Positions 18,353 through 26,160 of a DNA stretch of 64,000 nucleotides are shown piece by piece. The position numbers were made by a program, and so were the translations under genes. The stretch comes from Moritella marina ATCC 15381 (GTDB lineage: Bacteria > Pseudomonadota > Gammaproteobacteria > Enterobacterales > Moritellaceae). The stretch spans positions 558,001-622,000 of the forward strand of contig NZ_CP044399.1 of assembly GCF_008931805.1 (NCBI RefSeq), read 5' to 3'. The notes under the pieces were generated by a model. The model saw nothing but the letters and a program-made list of their open reading frames with translations. It was not told the origin of the DNA and ran no database searches. The stretch's first letter is position 1; every line of letters starts with the position of its first letter.

Positions 18353-19192
18353 CTAAATGAGTTTCTCCTTGAATGTTTCTCGCAGCTTTTTATGTACTGG
18401 ATCTTTAATGAAGCGCTTGTGATAAATCATGTGGTATTCAATATCACTGATCGCGAAAGGCAATGGTAACACTTGTAAATTTAACGATTTAGCAATGTGA
18501 GAAAGGCCTGCGGGCATTGCTGCAATGTAGGACGTTCCCTGTACCGCGAGCATTAAATTGGCAGGGCTAGATACTTGCACCTTAACATCTCGCTCTCGCA
18601 ATATTGTCGTTTTACTGAAAAACTCTACCGCATGCATATTATGACGTAACAAAGTCATCACTACATGGCTAGCTTGCCGGTATTGCTCTAAACTTATCTG
18701 GCCTTGAATTTCGGGGTGGTTTTGACAGCAAATCAACACTAAAGGCTCGGTGTGGACTAGCTCAAAACAAAAGTTACTGTCTTTTTTAGTGATGTTATCA
18801 ATGGCTAAATCAATGGTTCGCATACGCAAGTCGTTAAATGTTTTGTCTTCCGTATCGCCAGATTGAATGAGCTGGATATTCGGCAGGCCGATTAATTGTA
18901 AAAGAATACTCTCTGGTGCCGTGACGATAAATTGTTTTTTTGTGTCGATGGCATTATCGATCACATCAATAACACTGACAACTTGTTGGTAAAATTGTTG
19001 GGCACTGGTTGTTGTGGTTAAATTACGGCCGCTGCGTATGAATAATTGATAACCTAGGTAGTCTTCCAAACGTTTTATCGAGGCGCTAATCGCTGGTTGC
19101 GAAACATCTAAAAACTCAGCCGCTTTGGTAAAGGAGTTAAACTCATACACCTTAATAAACGGTTTTATGAGGTTCATATCAAAATCATGCAT
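18353..19192 (-). CDS. LysR-family transcriptional regulator
   Basis: This 279-aa DNA-binding regulator has the classical N-terminal winged helix-turn-helix (residues about 5-64, including SFTKAAEFLDVSQPAISASIKRLEDYLG split over the two helices). An effector-binding domain of the LysR substrate type follows, from about 90 to the end. It lies 130 bp upstream of the alkylsulfatase on the same strand, not divergent as LysR pairs usually are. The sulfatase is the likeliest target, with azlDC on the other side as the alternative. The inducer is unknown. The effector domain is a little shorter than usual (whole protein 279 aa, against about 300). Confidence 0.88.
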   Translation of the reverse strand: MHDFDMNLIKPFIKVYEFNSFTKAAEFLDVSQPAISASIKRLEDYLGYQLFIRSGRNLTTTTSAQQFYQQVVSVIDVIDNAIDTKKQFIVTAPESILLQLIGLPNIQLIQSGDTEDKTFNDLRMRTIDLAIDNITKKDSNFCFELVHTEPLVLICCQNHPEIQGQISLEQYRQASHVVMTLLRHNMHAVEFFSKTTILRERDVKVQVSSPANLMLAVQGTSYIAAMPAGLSHIAKSLNLQVLPLPFAISDIEYHMIYHKRFIKDPVHKKLRETFKEKLI

Positions 19193-19251
19193 AACAGTAC
19201 TCTCTATTTAATCAATAAGTTATTTAATAAACAACGCTCTAATAAAAAGTG

Positions 19252-19554
19252 TTAGTGAACCAAGAAAAACAACAGCATACTTAATACTGCAGTGAGTAAG
19301 GTGTTGCGAGTCAGTAAGATCAACAATACTGCAAATACAGCACCGATTAAATAACTGTTATCAAGATTTAGGTGTAAAGTATTATCTTGTAAAAAGACAA
19401 TCGGCGCTAAAATAGCGGTGAGCACTGCGGGTGCTGAGTAACTTAAAAACTTCACCATATTCGCATTCAGACGTAACGGCAACTTAGGTTCAATAAAGAT
19501 ATAACGACTGAAAAAGATAATAACTGTCATTAATATAATGGTTAGCCAGATCAT
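19252..19554 (-). CDS. azlD: AzlD-family branched-chain amino acid export subunit
   Basis: A small hydrophobic protein of 100 aa with about three to four membrane segments, starting MIWLTIILMTVIIFFSRYIF. This length and the pairing with AzlC are typical of the AzlD/YgaH small subunit of the LIV-E exporter. Its start overlaps the end of azlC by 4 bp, so the two are co-translated. The family exports branched-chain amino acids or analogues; the exact substrate cannot be read from sequence. Confidence 0.87.
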   Translation of the reverse strand: MIWLTIILMTVIIFFSRYIFIEPKLPLRLNANMVKFLSYSAPAVLTAILAPIVFLQDNTLHLNLDNSYLIGAVFAVLLILLTRNTLLTAVLSMLLFFLVH

Positions 19555-20324
19555 AAGTCGTCTCCGGGTCTTGTTAGTGGGGTTTGATTTGGATGTGCTT
19601 CATTGGTCAACTTAGCGGTAAGCATACCTGCGCTCATGCCTGACAAGGCCGCGATAAGTAAGCCGCCGGGTATATGAAATAGTTCACAGGTGACAGCCAT
19701 GACTAACGAAACCAGTACACTAACAAGAATCGACGGGGTTTTAATGGCAGGTACCACCAAGGCAATAAAGGTCGCTGCAATGGCGAAGTCTAAACCGAGC
19801 TCATCTAAATTAGGTATTTGCTGACCCGCGATAATACCGACAGCAGAGGCTAGGTTCCAAATGAGATAGAAACTAAAGCCACCGCCAAATGCAAACCAAC
19901 GGTCGAACTTGTGTTGCTTGGTTTCACTACAGATCGCAAACAATTCGTCGGTGAGTAAGAAACCTAAGGTTAACCGCCAGCGTAATGGCAGGGGACTCAT
20001 TTGGTGGCGCATTGCCATACCATATAAGAAATGACGTGAAGTAATGAGCAATGTTGTTAATAGAATACTGGTTAAGCCAATGCCTGATTTGATCATGCCG
20101 ACTGCAACCAATTGCGCTGCGCCAGCAAATACGATCGCGGACATGGCTTGGCTTTGCAGCATATTTAGTCCTGCTTCGATGGCATAAGAACCCGCTAAAA
20201 TACCCCAAGGGATCACCGCAATACTCAACGGCATAGCTGCTAATGCCCCTTTTAATGCTGACTTTAGCTTTGATTTCTGTTTGGAGTCGGGCGCTTGTTC
20301 TGAGTCGGCTTGTTGATCCTGCAT
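19551..20324 (-). CDS. azlC: AzlC-family branched-chain amino acid export permease
   Basis: The large subunit of an AzlCD-type exporter, 257 aa. A polar, Gln- and Lys-rich N-terminus (residues 1-25) precedes several membrane segments. The family-typical PLSIAVIPWGILAGSYAIEAG and the central SRHFLYGMAMR motif are present, the latter a hallmark of AzlC/YgaZ. It is paired with azlD with a 4-bp overlap. In E. coli YgaZH exports valine. The gene is separated from gnd upstream by a terminator and lies in a two-gene unit. Confidence 0.9.
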   Translation of the reverse strand: MQDQQADSEQAPDSKQKSKLKSALKGALAAMPLSIAVIPWGILAGSYAIEAGLNMLQSQAMSAIVFAGAAQLVAVGMIKSGIGLTSILLTTLLITSRHFLYGMAMRHQMSPLPLRWRLTLGFLLTDELFAICSETKQHKFDRWFAFGGGFSFYLIWNLASAVGIIAGQQIPNLDELGLDFAIAATFIALVVPAIKTPSILVSVLVSLVMAVTCELFHIPGGLLIAALSGMSAGMLTAKLTNEAHPNQTPLTRPGDDL

Positions 20325-20514
20325 CGTGTTGTCCTTGCGATAGCGAGTAAATAGGCAGATATAAATAATTATGCTTTGTGAGTTATGGGGTCGATAATTT
20401 TAAACTGGTAATGATTTAGGTAAGAATATTGTATAACAATAAATATTTATGCAATATTTTAATTTTAACGATTAAATGTAGAGTATTGTTCTAGTTGTGA
20501 TGACTGTCGCGCAA

Positions 20515-20542
20515 TAAAAAACCCAGCAAGCTGGGTTTTTTT
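20515..20542. terminator. Bidirectional-looking terminator between gnd and azlC
   Basis: CCCAGC/GCTGGG with a two-base AA loop is flanked by an A run on the left and seven T on the right. On the minus strand it ends gnd transcription about 70 bp after the stop; the symmetric U tracts would work in both directions. Confidence 0.85.
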
Positions 20543-20612
20543 ATTTTTTAACCAGCATTGGGTAATGCCGATTGCGTAATGATCATCGAGCTAGGGATCT
20601 AGCGCGGTGATA

Positions 20613-22115
20613 TTAGTGCTGTGCTTTGTGCTCGCCAGTGCCAAAGTGCCAGTCGTAGTGGAAGCTTTGACTTGCATCTTGATCTTTACGACGGTAAGTA
20701 TGGCCACCAAAGTAGTCACGCATCGCTTGGATAAGGCTTGCTGAAGAATCTGCTTCACGGTAGCAATCATAGTAGCTCATTGCTGCGCTAATTGATGGCA
20801 TTGGCATACCTTGCATGATCGCTTTCGCTAATACTTCACGCCACGCCATTTGGCTTTCTGCAAGGGTATTAGTGAAACGTTCCGCTAACATTAGGTTCAA
20901 TAGCTCAGGTTCAGCTTGGTAAGCTTTCGAGATATCATCTAAGAAGTGAGCGCGGATCACGCAACCTGCACGCCATATTTTTGCAATCGCAACGTAATCT
21001 AATGTCCAGTTATGTTCTTTTTCTGCCGCAGTCATTAATTCAAAACCTTGTGCGTAGCTACAGATTTTTGAACAGTATAGTGCGTCAGATAATTTTTCTA
21101 ACCATACGTTACGATCTTCGATAGAAACTGCAGGGCCTGCAAGTTTCGTCGCGCCAACCTGACGGATAGATTTTTGAGTACTTAGGCAACGTGCAAATAC
21201 AGATTCTGCAATTGCGTTTGCTGGTACGCCAAGCTCTAGCGCTTCACGTGCAGTCCAGTTACCAGTGCCTTTTTGGCCAGCTTGATCCATGATCACGTCA
21301 ACCATAGGTTTGCCAGTTGCTTCGTCAACAACTTTCAGGATGTTACCTGTGATTTCGATAAGGTAGCTTTGTAGCTTGCCTTTATTCCATTCACTGAATA
21401 CTTCACCCACTTCAACAGCGGACACGCCTAAGATTTGACGCATAAATTGCACAACTTCGGCAATCATTTGCATGTCAGCGTATTCAATACCGTTATGTAC
21501 CATTTTAACAAAGTGGCCAGAACCGATTGGACCAATATATTCAGCGCAAGGCTCGCCTTCAGGTAATGGTTGCTCTACTTTGGTACGTGCAATCTCAACA
21601 CCTGTTACAGGATCCACTTTCGCAGACATTGCTTGCCACATAGGTTTTAGCCATTCCCATGCTGCTTTATCACCACTTGGCATAAGTGATGGACCGAAAC
21701 GAGCGCCAACTTCACCACCAGAGATAGCACAAGTGAAGAAGTTAAACTTTCCGGCATAAGAATCCGCACGGGCAATTGAATCACGCCATTGACTATTACC
21801 TGTATCAACAACAATGTCGCTTGCTTCTAAGCCAGCTGCAATTAAGTCATTACAAATAATATCAACAACCGGGCCTGCTGGAACAGAAAGTACGATACGA
21901 CGTGGTGTATCTAGTTGTTGAATAAGCTCTGCAAGATCAGCAACGGCAATTAATTTTGCTGCTGTTAATGGTTGATGACGTTTAACGATATCTGTACGAC
22001 GCGCTTCGTTAATGTCAAAAGCGGCAACCGAGAAACCACGTTCTGCTAAGTTTAATGCCATGTTGGCACCCATTACGCCTAAACCTATTACTGCAATATC
22101 AATATTATTGTTCAT
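20613..22115 (-). CDS. gnd: 6-phosphogluconate dehydrogenase, decarboxylating
   Basis: This enzyme converts 6-phosphogluconate to ribulose-5-phosphate with NADP in the pentose phosphate pathway. I start at the ATG at 22115 (GAGGA 5 nt upstream, product MNNNIDIAVIGLG), not at 22142. The product is then 500 aa. The Rossmann motif AVIGLGVMGANMALNLAERG is at the N-terminus, and substrate-binding sequence includes CAISGGEVGARFGPSLMPSG and KMVHNGIEYADMQ. The C-terminus is longer than in E. coli Gnd (468 aa). It is divergent from gntR, and its substrate is the product of the nearby GntK, so the block forms a path from gluconate to the pentose pathway. Confidence 0.96.
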   Translation of the reverse strand: MNNNIDIAVIGLGVMGANMALNLAERGFSVAAFDINEARRTDIVKRHQPLTAAKLIAVADLAELIQQLDTPRRIVLSVPAGPVVDIICNDLIAAGLEASDIVVDTGNSQWRDSIARADSYAGKFNFFTCAISGGEVGARFGPSLMPSGDKAAWEWLKPMWQAMSAKVDPVTGVEIARTKVEQPLPEGEPCAEYIGPIGSGHFVKMVHNGIEYADMQMIAEVVQFMRQILGVSAVEVGEVFSEWNKGKLQSYLIEITGNILKVVDEATGKPMVDVIMDQAGQKGTGNWTAREALELGVPANAIAESVFARCLSTQKSIRQVGATKLAGPAVSIEDRNVWLEKLSDALYCSKICSYAQGFELMTAAEKEHNWTLDYVAIAKIWRAGCVIRAHFLDDISKAYQAEPELLNLMLAERFTNTLAESQMAWREVLAKAIMQGMPMPSISAAMSYYDCYREADSSASLIQAMRDYFGGHTYRRKDQDASQSFHYDWHFGTGEHKAQH

Positions 22116-22584
22116 CTGTTCCTCTGTGCCTTGGCAAGTCATGAAGGTGAGAATTGGCTAATGCCTGATTGTTTAAGGCATGATATAGAAAGTAGCAAAA
22201 GATACAATGTTAACGCTATCGTTATTTATCTTTTTCATCCAAATCATACTTTTTCATAAACTAATTTTAAATCATTAAAATTGATATGGTTAATCTGCAT
22301 TGCCTTATGAGAGATACCTCACACTATCCTTGTTTGCTGAAATTTAAGATTGGTTCTTTCCTGCTCAATTATATAAATATAGCTAAAATTACTAATATAT
22401 TTATACAAACGTCTTTGTGTGTATATATATAAACATAGCTGTAACATCGAAATGTCTAAGTATTAACAAATATGTTAAAAATCATACGTTTTTGCTAATT
22501 TAAAGTTAATTTAAAAGTTTATTTACCCTTAATTTTAGATAGGTATAATGTGGTAAGTATTTTATAACTAAGGATATTAGGCGT
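22116..22584. promoter_or_regulatory. Divergent gnd/gntR intergenic region; gntR promoter candidate
   Basis: This AT-rich spacer holds no gene. A good sigma-70 pair for gntR is TTTACC (22522-22527) and TATAAT (22544-22549) with a 16-bp spacer, ending 35 bp before the ATG. A weak partial match to the GntR box, TGTTAACGCTATCG, lies near 22208 on the gnd side. I would not call it an operator without more evidence. Confidence 0.5.
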
Positions 22585-23598
22585 ATGAGTTCCAACAGTC
22601 GCAAGTCTGGTCGAGTGACCTTACAAGATGTTGCAAATAAAGTAGGCGTTACTAAAATCACAGTCTCTAGAGCGATTCGTACTCCCGAGAAAGTATCGGA
22701 ATCACTACGCTTAACTATCCATAAAGCCATAGATAAAATGGGCTACGTCCCTAATCGTGCCGCGAGCATGTTAAGTGCCAAGCAAAGTAAAACGGTTGTA
22801 TTGATCGTGCCGTCATTATCTAACGGTGTATTTGCTGATGTTGTACGCGGTATTAATGATGTGATGTTAGGGCAAGGCTTCCAGATCTTATTAGGTCATT
22901 CTGGTTACTCCCTATTAGAAGAAGAGCGCTTAATCGAAACCTATCTACAGTTTGGTATTGATGGCATCATTATTTCAGGCACGCACCACACTGAACGCAG
23001 CAATCGGTTATTACGTAAATCTAACTTGCCCGTTGTCGAGATCATGGAATGTAATAATAACGCCATTGATATGTCGGTTGGTTTAGACCATGCGCAAGCG
23101 GGTTATAAGATGACAGAGCACCTCATTGGTAAAGGTTATAAAAACATTGGCTTTGCTGGTGCACGCATGGATTTACGTGCGCAACTGCGTTTAGACGGTT
23201 GGCGTAAAGCAATTTGGGAAGCTGAATTGAGTGATGAGCGCGTCGTAACGAGTAACTATTCGTCTAATTATCAAATGGGCGCGGATATGTTAACTGAAAT
23301 ACTAGGTGAATGGCCTGATACAGATTGTATCTTCTTCTGTAATGATGATTTAGCTGCGGGTGCTTTGTTTGAGTGTCAACGTCGTAATCTTAAAGTACCG
23401 AAGGATATTGCCATCGTTGGTTTTAACGATCTTGATATCTGCAGTGCAACAAATCCTAAATTAACCTCTGTGTCTATTCCTCGTTTCGATATTGGTGAGC
23501 AAGCGGCGACTATGTTACTTAAAAAAATTAATGATGAACCAATTGAAAATATGCATTTAGATCTCGGTTTTATTATTTCTGAACGTGGAAGTACTTAA
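22585..23598 (+). CDS. gntR: LacI-family gluconate operon repressor GntR
   Basis: A transcriptional repressor with an N-terminal LacI-type helix-turn-helix (residues about 11-35, VTLQDVANKVGVTKITVSRA) and hinge helix. A periplasmic-binding-protein-like effector domain follows (residues about 65-335). The length of 337 aa and the sequence pattern fit E. coli GntR (331 aa), which responds to gluconate. The context agrees: gntK and a TRAP transporter lie downstream, gnd lies divergently upstream, and two GntR-type palindromes occur in the block. One of these lies between gntR and gntK, so gntK can be controlled apart from its repressor. Confidence 0.9.
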   Translation: MSSNSRKSGRVTLQDVANKVGVTKITVSRAIRTPEKVSESLRLTIHKAIDKMGYVPNRAASMLSAKQSKTVVLIVPSLSNGVFADVVRGINDVMLGQGFQILLGHSGYSLLEEERLIETYLQFGIDGIIISGTHHTERSNRLLRKSNLPVVEIMECNNNAIDMSVGLDHAQAGYKMTEHLIGKGYKNIGFAGARMDLRAQLRLDGWRKAIWEAELSDERVVTSNYSSNYQMGADMLTEILGEWPDTDCIFFCNDDLAAGALFECQRRNLKVPKDIAIVGFNDLDICSATNPKLTSVSIPRFDIGEQAATMLLKKINDEPIENMHLDLGFIISERGST

Positions 23599-23627
23599 GC
23601 TATGCTTATAACACTTGTATTTTTTTG

Positions 23628-23641
23628 TGTTAACGGTAACA
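23628..23641. promoter_or_regulatory. GntR-type operator upstream of gntK
   Basis: TGTTAACGGTAACA differs by one base from TGTTACCGGTAACA, the core of the E. coli GntR box. It lies 43 bp before the gntK ATG, in the gntR-gntK gap. Confidence 0.75.
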
Positions 23642-23683
23642 TTGCAGTTGGTTGATTTAACGTAATGTTAAGAAGTAGATAAT

Positions 23684-24196
23684 ATGAAAGGTAGAAGTAT
23701 TATTGTCATGGGCGTTTCAGGTAGCGGAAAGTCCACGATCGGATTAAAAATTGCACAGCAGCTTGGCGTTAAATTTATTGACGGTGATGATCTGCACCCG
23801 AAAGCTAACATTTTAAAAATGGCCGCGAGCCAGCCTTTAAATGATGCCGACCGTAAACCTTGGTTAGAGCGTATCCGTGATGCGTGTTTTAGTATTGAGC
23901 AGAAGAATGAAATAGGTGTGATAGTTTGCTCGGCATTACGCAAAGATTACCGTGATCAAATACGTGATGGTAATAAGGCTGTTACTTTTATTTATTTAGA
24001 CGGTAGTTTTGATTTAATTTTAACCCGTATGAAAGCAAGAGCAGGGCACTTTTTTAGTGGCGATGACATGTTACGAAGTCAATTTAATACGCTAGAGTTA
24101 CCTTTAAAAGGTGAAAAGGACGTACTTTCAGTGCCAATTAACGGCACCATTGATGACATAGTAACACTCAGTATTGAGGCTTTAAAGCGTGACTAG
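23684..24196 (+). CDS. gntK: Gluconokinase
   Basis: GntK phosphorylates D-gluconate to 6-phosphogluconate with ATP. The protein is 170 aa, close to the E. coli GntK/IdnK length. The P-loop GVSGSGKST is at residues 10-18, and family motifs follow: FIDGDDLHPKANILKM, PLNDADRKPWL and CSALRKDYRD. It is placed 85 bp after gntR with its own operator in between. The product feeds Gnd, encoded on the other side of gntR. Confidence 0.95.
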   Translation: MKGRSIIVMGVSGSGKSTIGLKIAQQLGVKFIDGDDLHPKANILKMAASQPLNDADRKPWLERIRDACFSIEQKNEIGVIVCSALRKDYRDQIRDGNKAVTFIYLDGSFDLILTRMKARAGHFFSGDDMLRSQFNTLELPLKGEKDVLSVPINGTIDDIVTLSIEALKRD

Positions 24197-24260
24197 GCTG
24201 ATGATGTTGAACTGATATTCGATAATTTATAAAATCCAAACGTCTTTATAAAATACCATA

Positions 24261-24297
24261 ATGGTCATATTTTAACCAAAATATGACCATTTTTTTT
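24261..24297 (+). terminator. Intrinsic terminator after gntK
   Basis: A perfect 13-bp stem ATGGTCATATTTT/AAAATATGACCAT with an AACC loop is followed by seven T. It separates gntRK from the TRAP operon. Confidence 0.9.
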
Positions 24298-24443
24298 ATC
24301 TAGCAAATAAACCTTCAAATGAAACTAGAAAGTTGTACATATGTAATAATAGTGACTTAAAAGTTGAATATATCCGACGAATTTATGCGAAAATGTGATA
24401 TTACCCCTAGAGTTTAACTGTTTTGGGGAGTAAGATTGCCAGC

Positions 24444-24457
24444 AGTTACCGGTAACA
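24444..24457. promoter_or_regulatory. GntR-type operator upstream of the TRAP operon
   Basis: The perfect palindrome GTTACCGGTAAC (24445-24456), flanked by A on both sides, matches the E. coli GntR box core except at the first outer base. It lies 84 bp before the dctP-type start and predicts gluconate-responsive control of the transporter. Confidence 0.8.
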
Positions 24458-24463
24458 TAAAAA

Positions 24464-24496
24464 TTAACATGTAAAGTTAACATGTAAAGTTAACAT
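24464..24496 (+). repeat. 13-bp tandem repeat, 2.5 copies
   Basis: TTAACATGTAAAG occurs at 24464-24476 and 24477-24489, followed by TTAACAT. It lies between the GntR-type operator and the dctP ribosome site. It may be a binding array, or simply slippage that alters the leader length. Confidence 0.75.
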
Positions 24497-24540
24497 AACA
24501 ATCATTATCGGGTTTATCAGAAACAAGGATACCGCTACGA

Positions 24541-25557
24541 ATGAAAACGATTTCTAAAACAATTATTGCAGCGTCAGTTGCAACATTAATGAGTGCTTCT
24601 GCATTCGCTGCTGAATTTAATTTTAAATTCCAATCTTCTGATCCATCAGGTGAGAAGAATTTCCAAGTGCAACAAGCATGGGCTGATCAGTTAGAGAAAG
24701 ACACTGACGGCCGTATTGATGTCACTATGTTACCTGTAGGTGCTGTTATTAAGCACACAGAAACATTGGATGGTATTAAATTTGGTGTTTTACAAGGTCA
24801 CATTACAGCAACGGGTTTCTTTGCTGGTAAAGATCCTGCATTCGGCTTGATGGGGAACACTGTTGGCGCTTGGTCTGAACCAGAACAATTATTAGATTAC
24901 ATGTATAACGGCGGCGGTAACGAGCTAATGCGTGAAATCTACAAACCATACGGTATCTACTATATTGGCGCATCAGCAACAGGGCTTGAAGCGTTTGTTT
25001 CTAAAGTACCACTTAATGGCGTTGCCGATCTTAAAGGTCTTAAGTTACGTGCACCTGAAGGTCTAGTACAACAAGTATTTGCTGCTGCAGGCGCTTCACC
25101 AGTTAACTTACCGGGCTCTGAAGTATTTACTGGTCTAAGCAAAGGCGTTATTGATGCTGCAGATTACACGGTATTCTCAACGAACCATAAAGCGGGTCTA
25201 AATGATGTAGCACCACATCCCGTCTATCCTGGTTTCCATTCTTTGCCTGCAATTGAAGTATCAATCAGTGCTAAATCGTGGAACAAACTACCAGCTGATT
25301 TACAAAAAATCATGCAAGATTCAGTTAAAACGTTTGCTTATACTATGGTTGACACCTTGAAAAAAGCAGATGCAGAAGCGGTTGCTGAAGCAATGGCAGA
25401 TCCAAAAATTACTGTACATGACTGGCCTGCTGAAGAACGTAAAAAGTTCCGTACTATTGCACGTAGCCAATGGGAAGTTTACGCAAAACGTTCTCCAAAC
25501 GCGCAAAAAGTATATGACTCAGTTACTGCACATTTAAAAGCGAAAAACTTACTGTAA
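24541..25557 (+). CDS. TRAP transporter substrate-binding protein (DctP family)
   Basis: The periplasmic receptor of a tripartite ATP-independent periplasmic transporter, 338 aa. It has a signal peptide cut after about residue 23 (MKTISKTIIAASVATLMSASAFA). The mature protein starts with the DctP-type sequence FNFKFQSSDPSGEKNFQVQQAWADQLEKDTDGRID, and a central region has LRAPEGLVQQVFAAAGASPVNLPGSEVFTGL. The GntR-type operator upstream and the neighbouring gntK point to gluconate or a related hexonate as substrate; this is inference from context. A hairpin behind the gene probably raises its output over the membrane subunits. Confidence 0.92.
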   Translation: MKTISKTIIAASVATLMSASAFAAEFNFKFQSSDPSGEKNFQVQQAWADQLEKDTDGRIDVTMLPVGAVIKHTETLDGIKFGVLQGHITATGFFAGKDPAFGLMGNTVGAWSEPEQLLDYMYNGGGNELMREIYKPYGIYYIGASATGLEAFVSKVPLNGVADLKGLKLRAPEGLVQQVFAAAGASPVNLPGSEVFTGLSKGVIDAADYTVFSTNHKAGLNDVAPHPVYPGFHSLPAIEVSISAKSWNKLPADLQKIMQDSVKTFAYTMVDTLKKADAEAVAEAMADPKITVHDWPAEERKKFRTIARSQWEVYAKRSPNAQKVYDSVTAHLKAKNLL

Positions 25558-25578
25558 TTTAAGTAAATGTTATACCTG

Positions 25579-25602
25579 AAGGCTGCGCTGCAGCCTTTTT
25601 TT
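25579..25602 (+). terminator. Attenuator-like hairpin between the TRAP receptor and permease genes
   Basis: AAGGCTGC/GCAGCCTT with a 3-base loop is followed by seven T, 21 bp after the receptor stop and 12 bp before the next ATG. Partial termination here would give excess binding protein, a common arrangement in binding-protein operons. Confidence 0.8.
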
Positions 25603-25613
25603 CCACTTAGAAG

Positions 25614-26159
25614 ATGAAAAAATCGATGAGTAATCCAGAAGAACTGCAACCAAGAAACCGCCTCGATGCCGGCATTATATGGGCTGGCAATGCAATCAGT
25701 GTGTTGTTTCTGTTTACGGTATTAATATCGTTTTATGAAGTACTGATGCGTTATGTATTTAATGCGCCGACGATTTGGGTACATGAAACTGCATCTTTTA
25801 TTGGCGGTACTTTATTTGTACTTGGTGGCGCTTATGGATTAGCGACAGATAAACACGTACGTGTTGTCCTTATTTATGATCATGTATCTGAGCGTACAAA
25901 ACAGTACTTGAATGTGTTCCATCATATTATGGGTTTATTGTTCACTGTATTACTTTCTTTTGCTGCATGGACGATGACTGAAGGTGCTTGGTATGCACCT
26001 TGGGGCGAGATGCGCTTAGAAACATCGGGCTCTGCTTGGGATCCTGCATATCCTGCGCTACTGAAAGCGTTAATTTTTGGTACTCTGTGCTTAATGTCGG
26101 TGCAATTTGTTTTGCACCTAATTCAAGAAATTCATGGCTTAGTTAAGAAGAATAAATAA
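25614..26159 (+). CDS. TRAP transporter small permease subunit (DctQ family)
   Basis: The small membrane subunit of the TRAP transporter, 181 aa with four predicted membrane segments (about 24-44, 59-79, 101-121 and 146-166 by hydrophobicity). It contains the DctQ-like motif YEVLMRYVFNAPTIWVHE. The ATG at 25614 has only AGAAG directly against it. A second ATG at 25626 is possible and would remove four residues (MKKS). The next gene follows after one base. It works with the large subunit to import the substrate caught by the receptor, driven by a Na+ or H+ gradient. Confidence 0.9.
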   Translation: MKKSMSNPEELQPRNRLDAGIIWAGNAISVLFLFTVLISFYEVLMRYVFNAPTIWVHETASFIGGTLFVLGGAYGLATDKHVRVVLIYDHVSERTKQYLNVFHHIMGLLFTVLLSFAAWTMTEGAWYAPWGEMRLETSGSAWDPAYPALLKALIFGTLCLMSVQFVLHLIQEIHGLVKKNK

Positions 26160-26160
26160 T

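Noticed and set aside
22200-22225. GntR operator on the gnd side (TGTTAACGCTATCG)
   Set aside because: Only the left half matches the GntR box; too weak to call.
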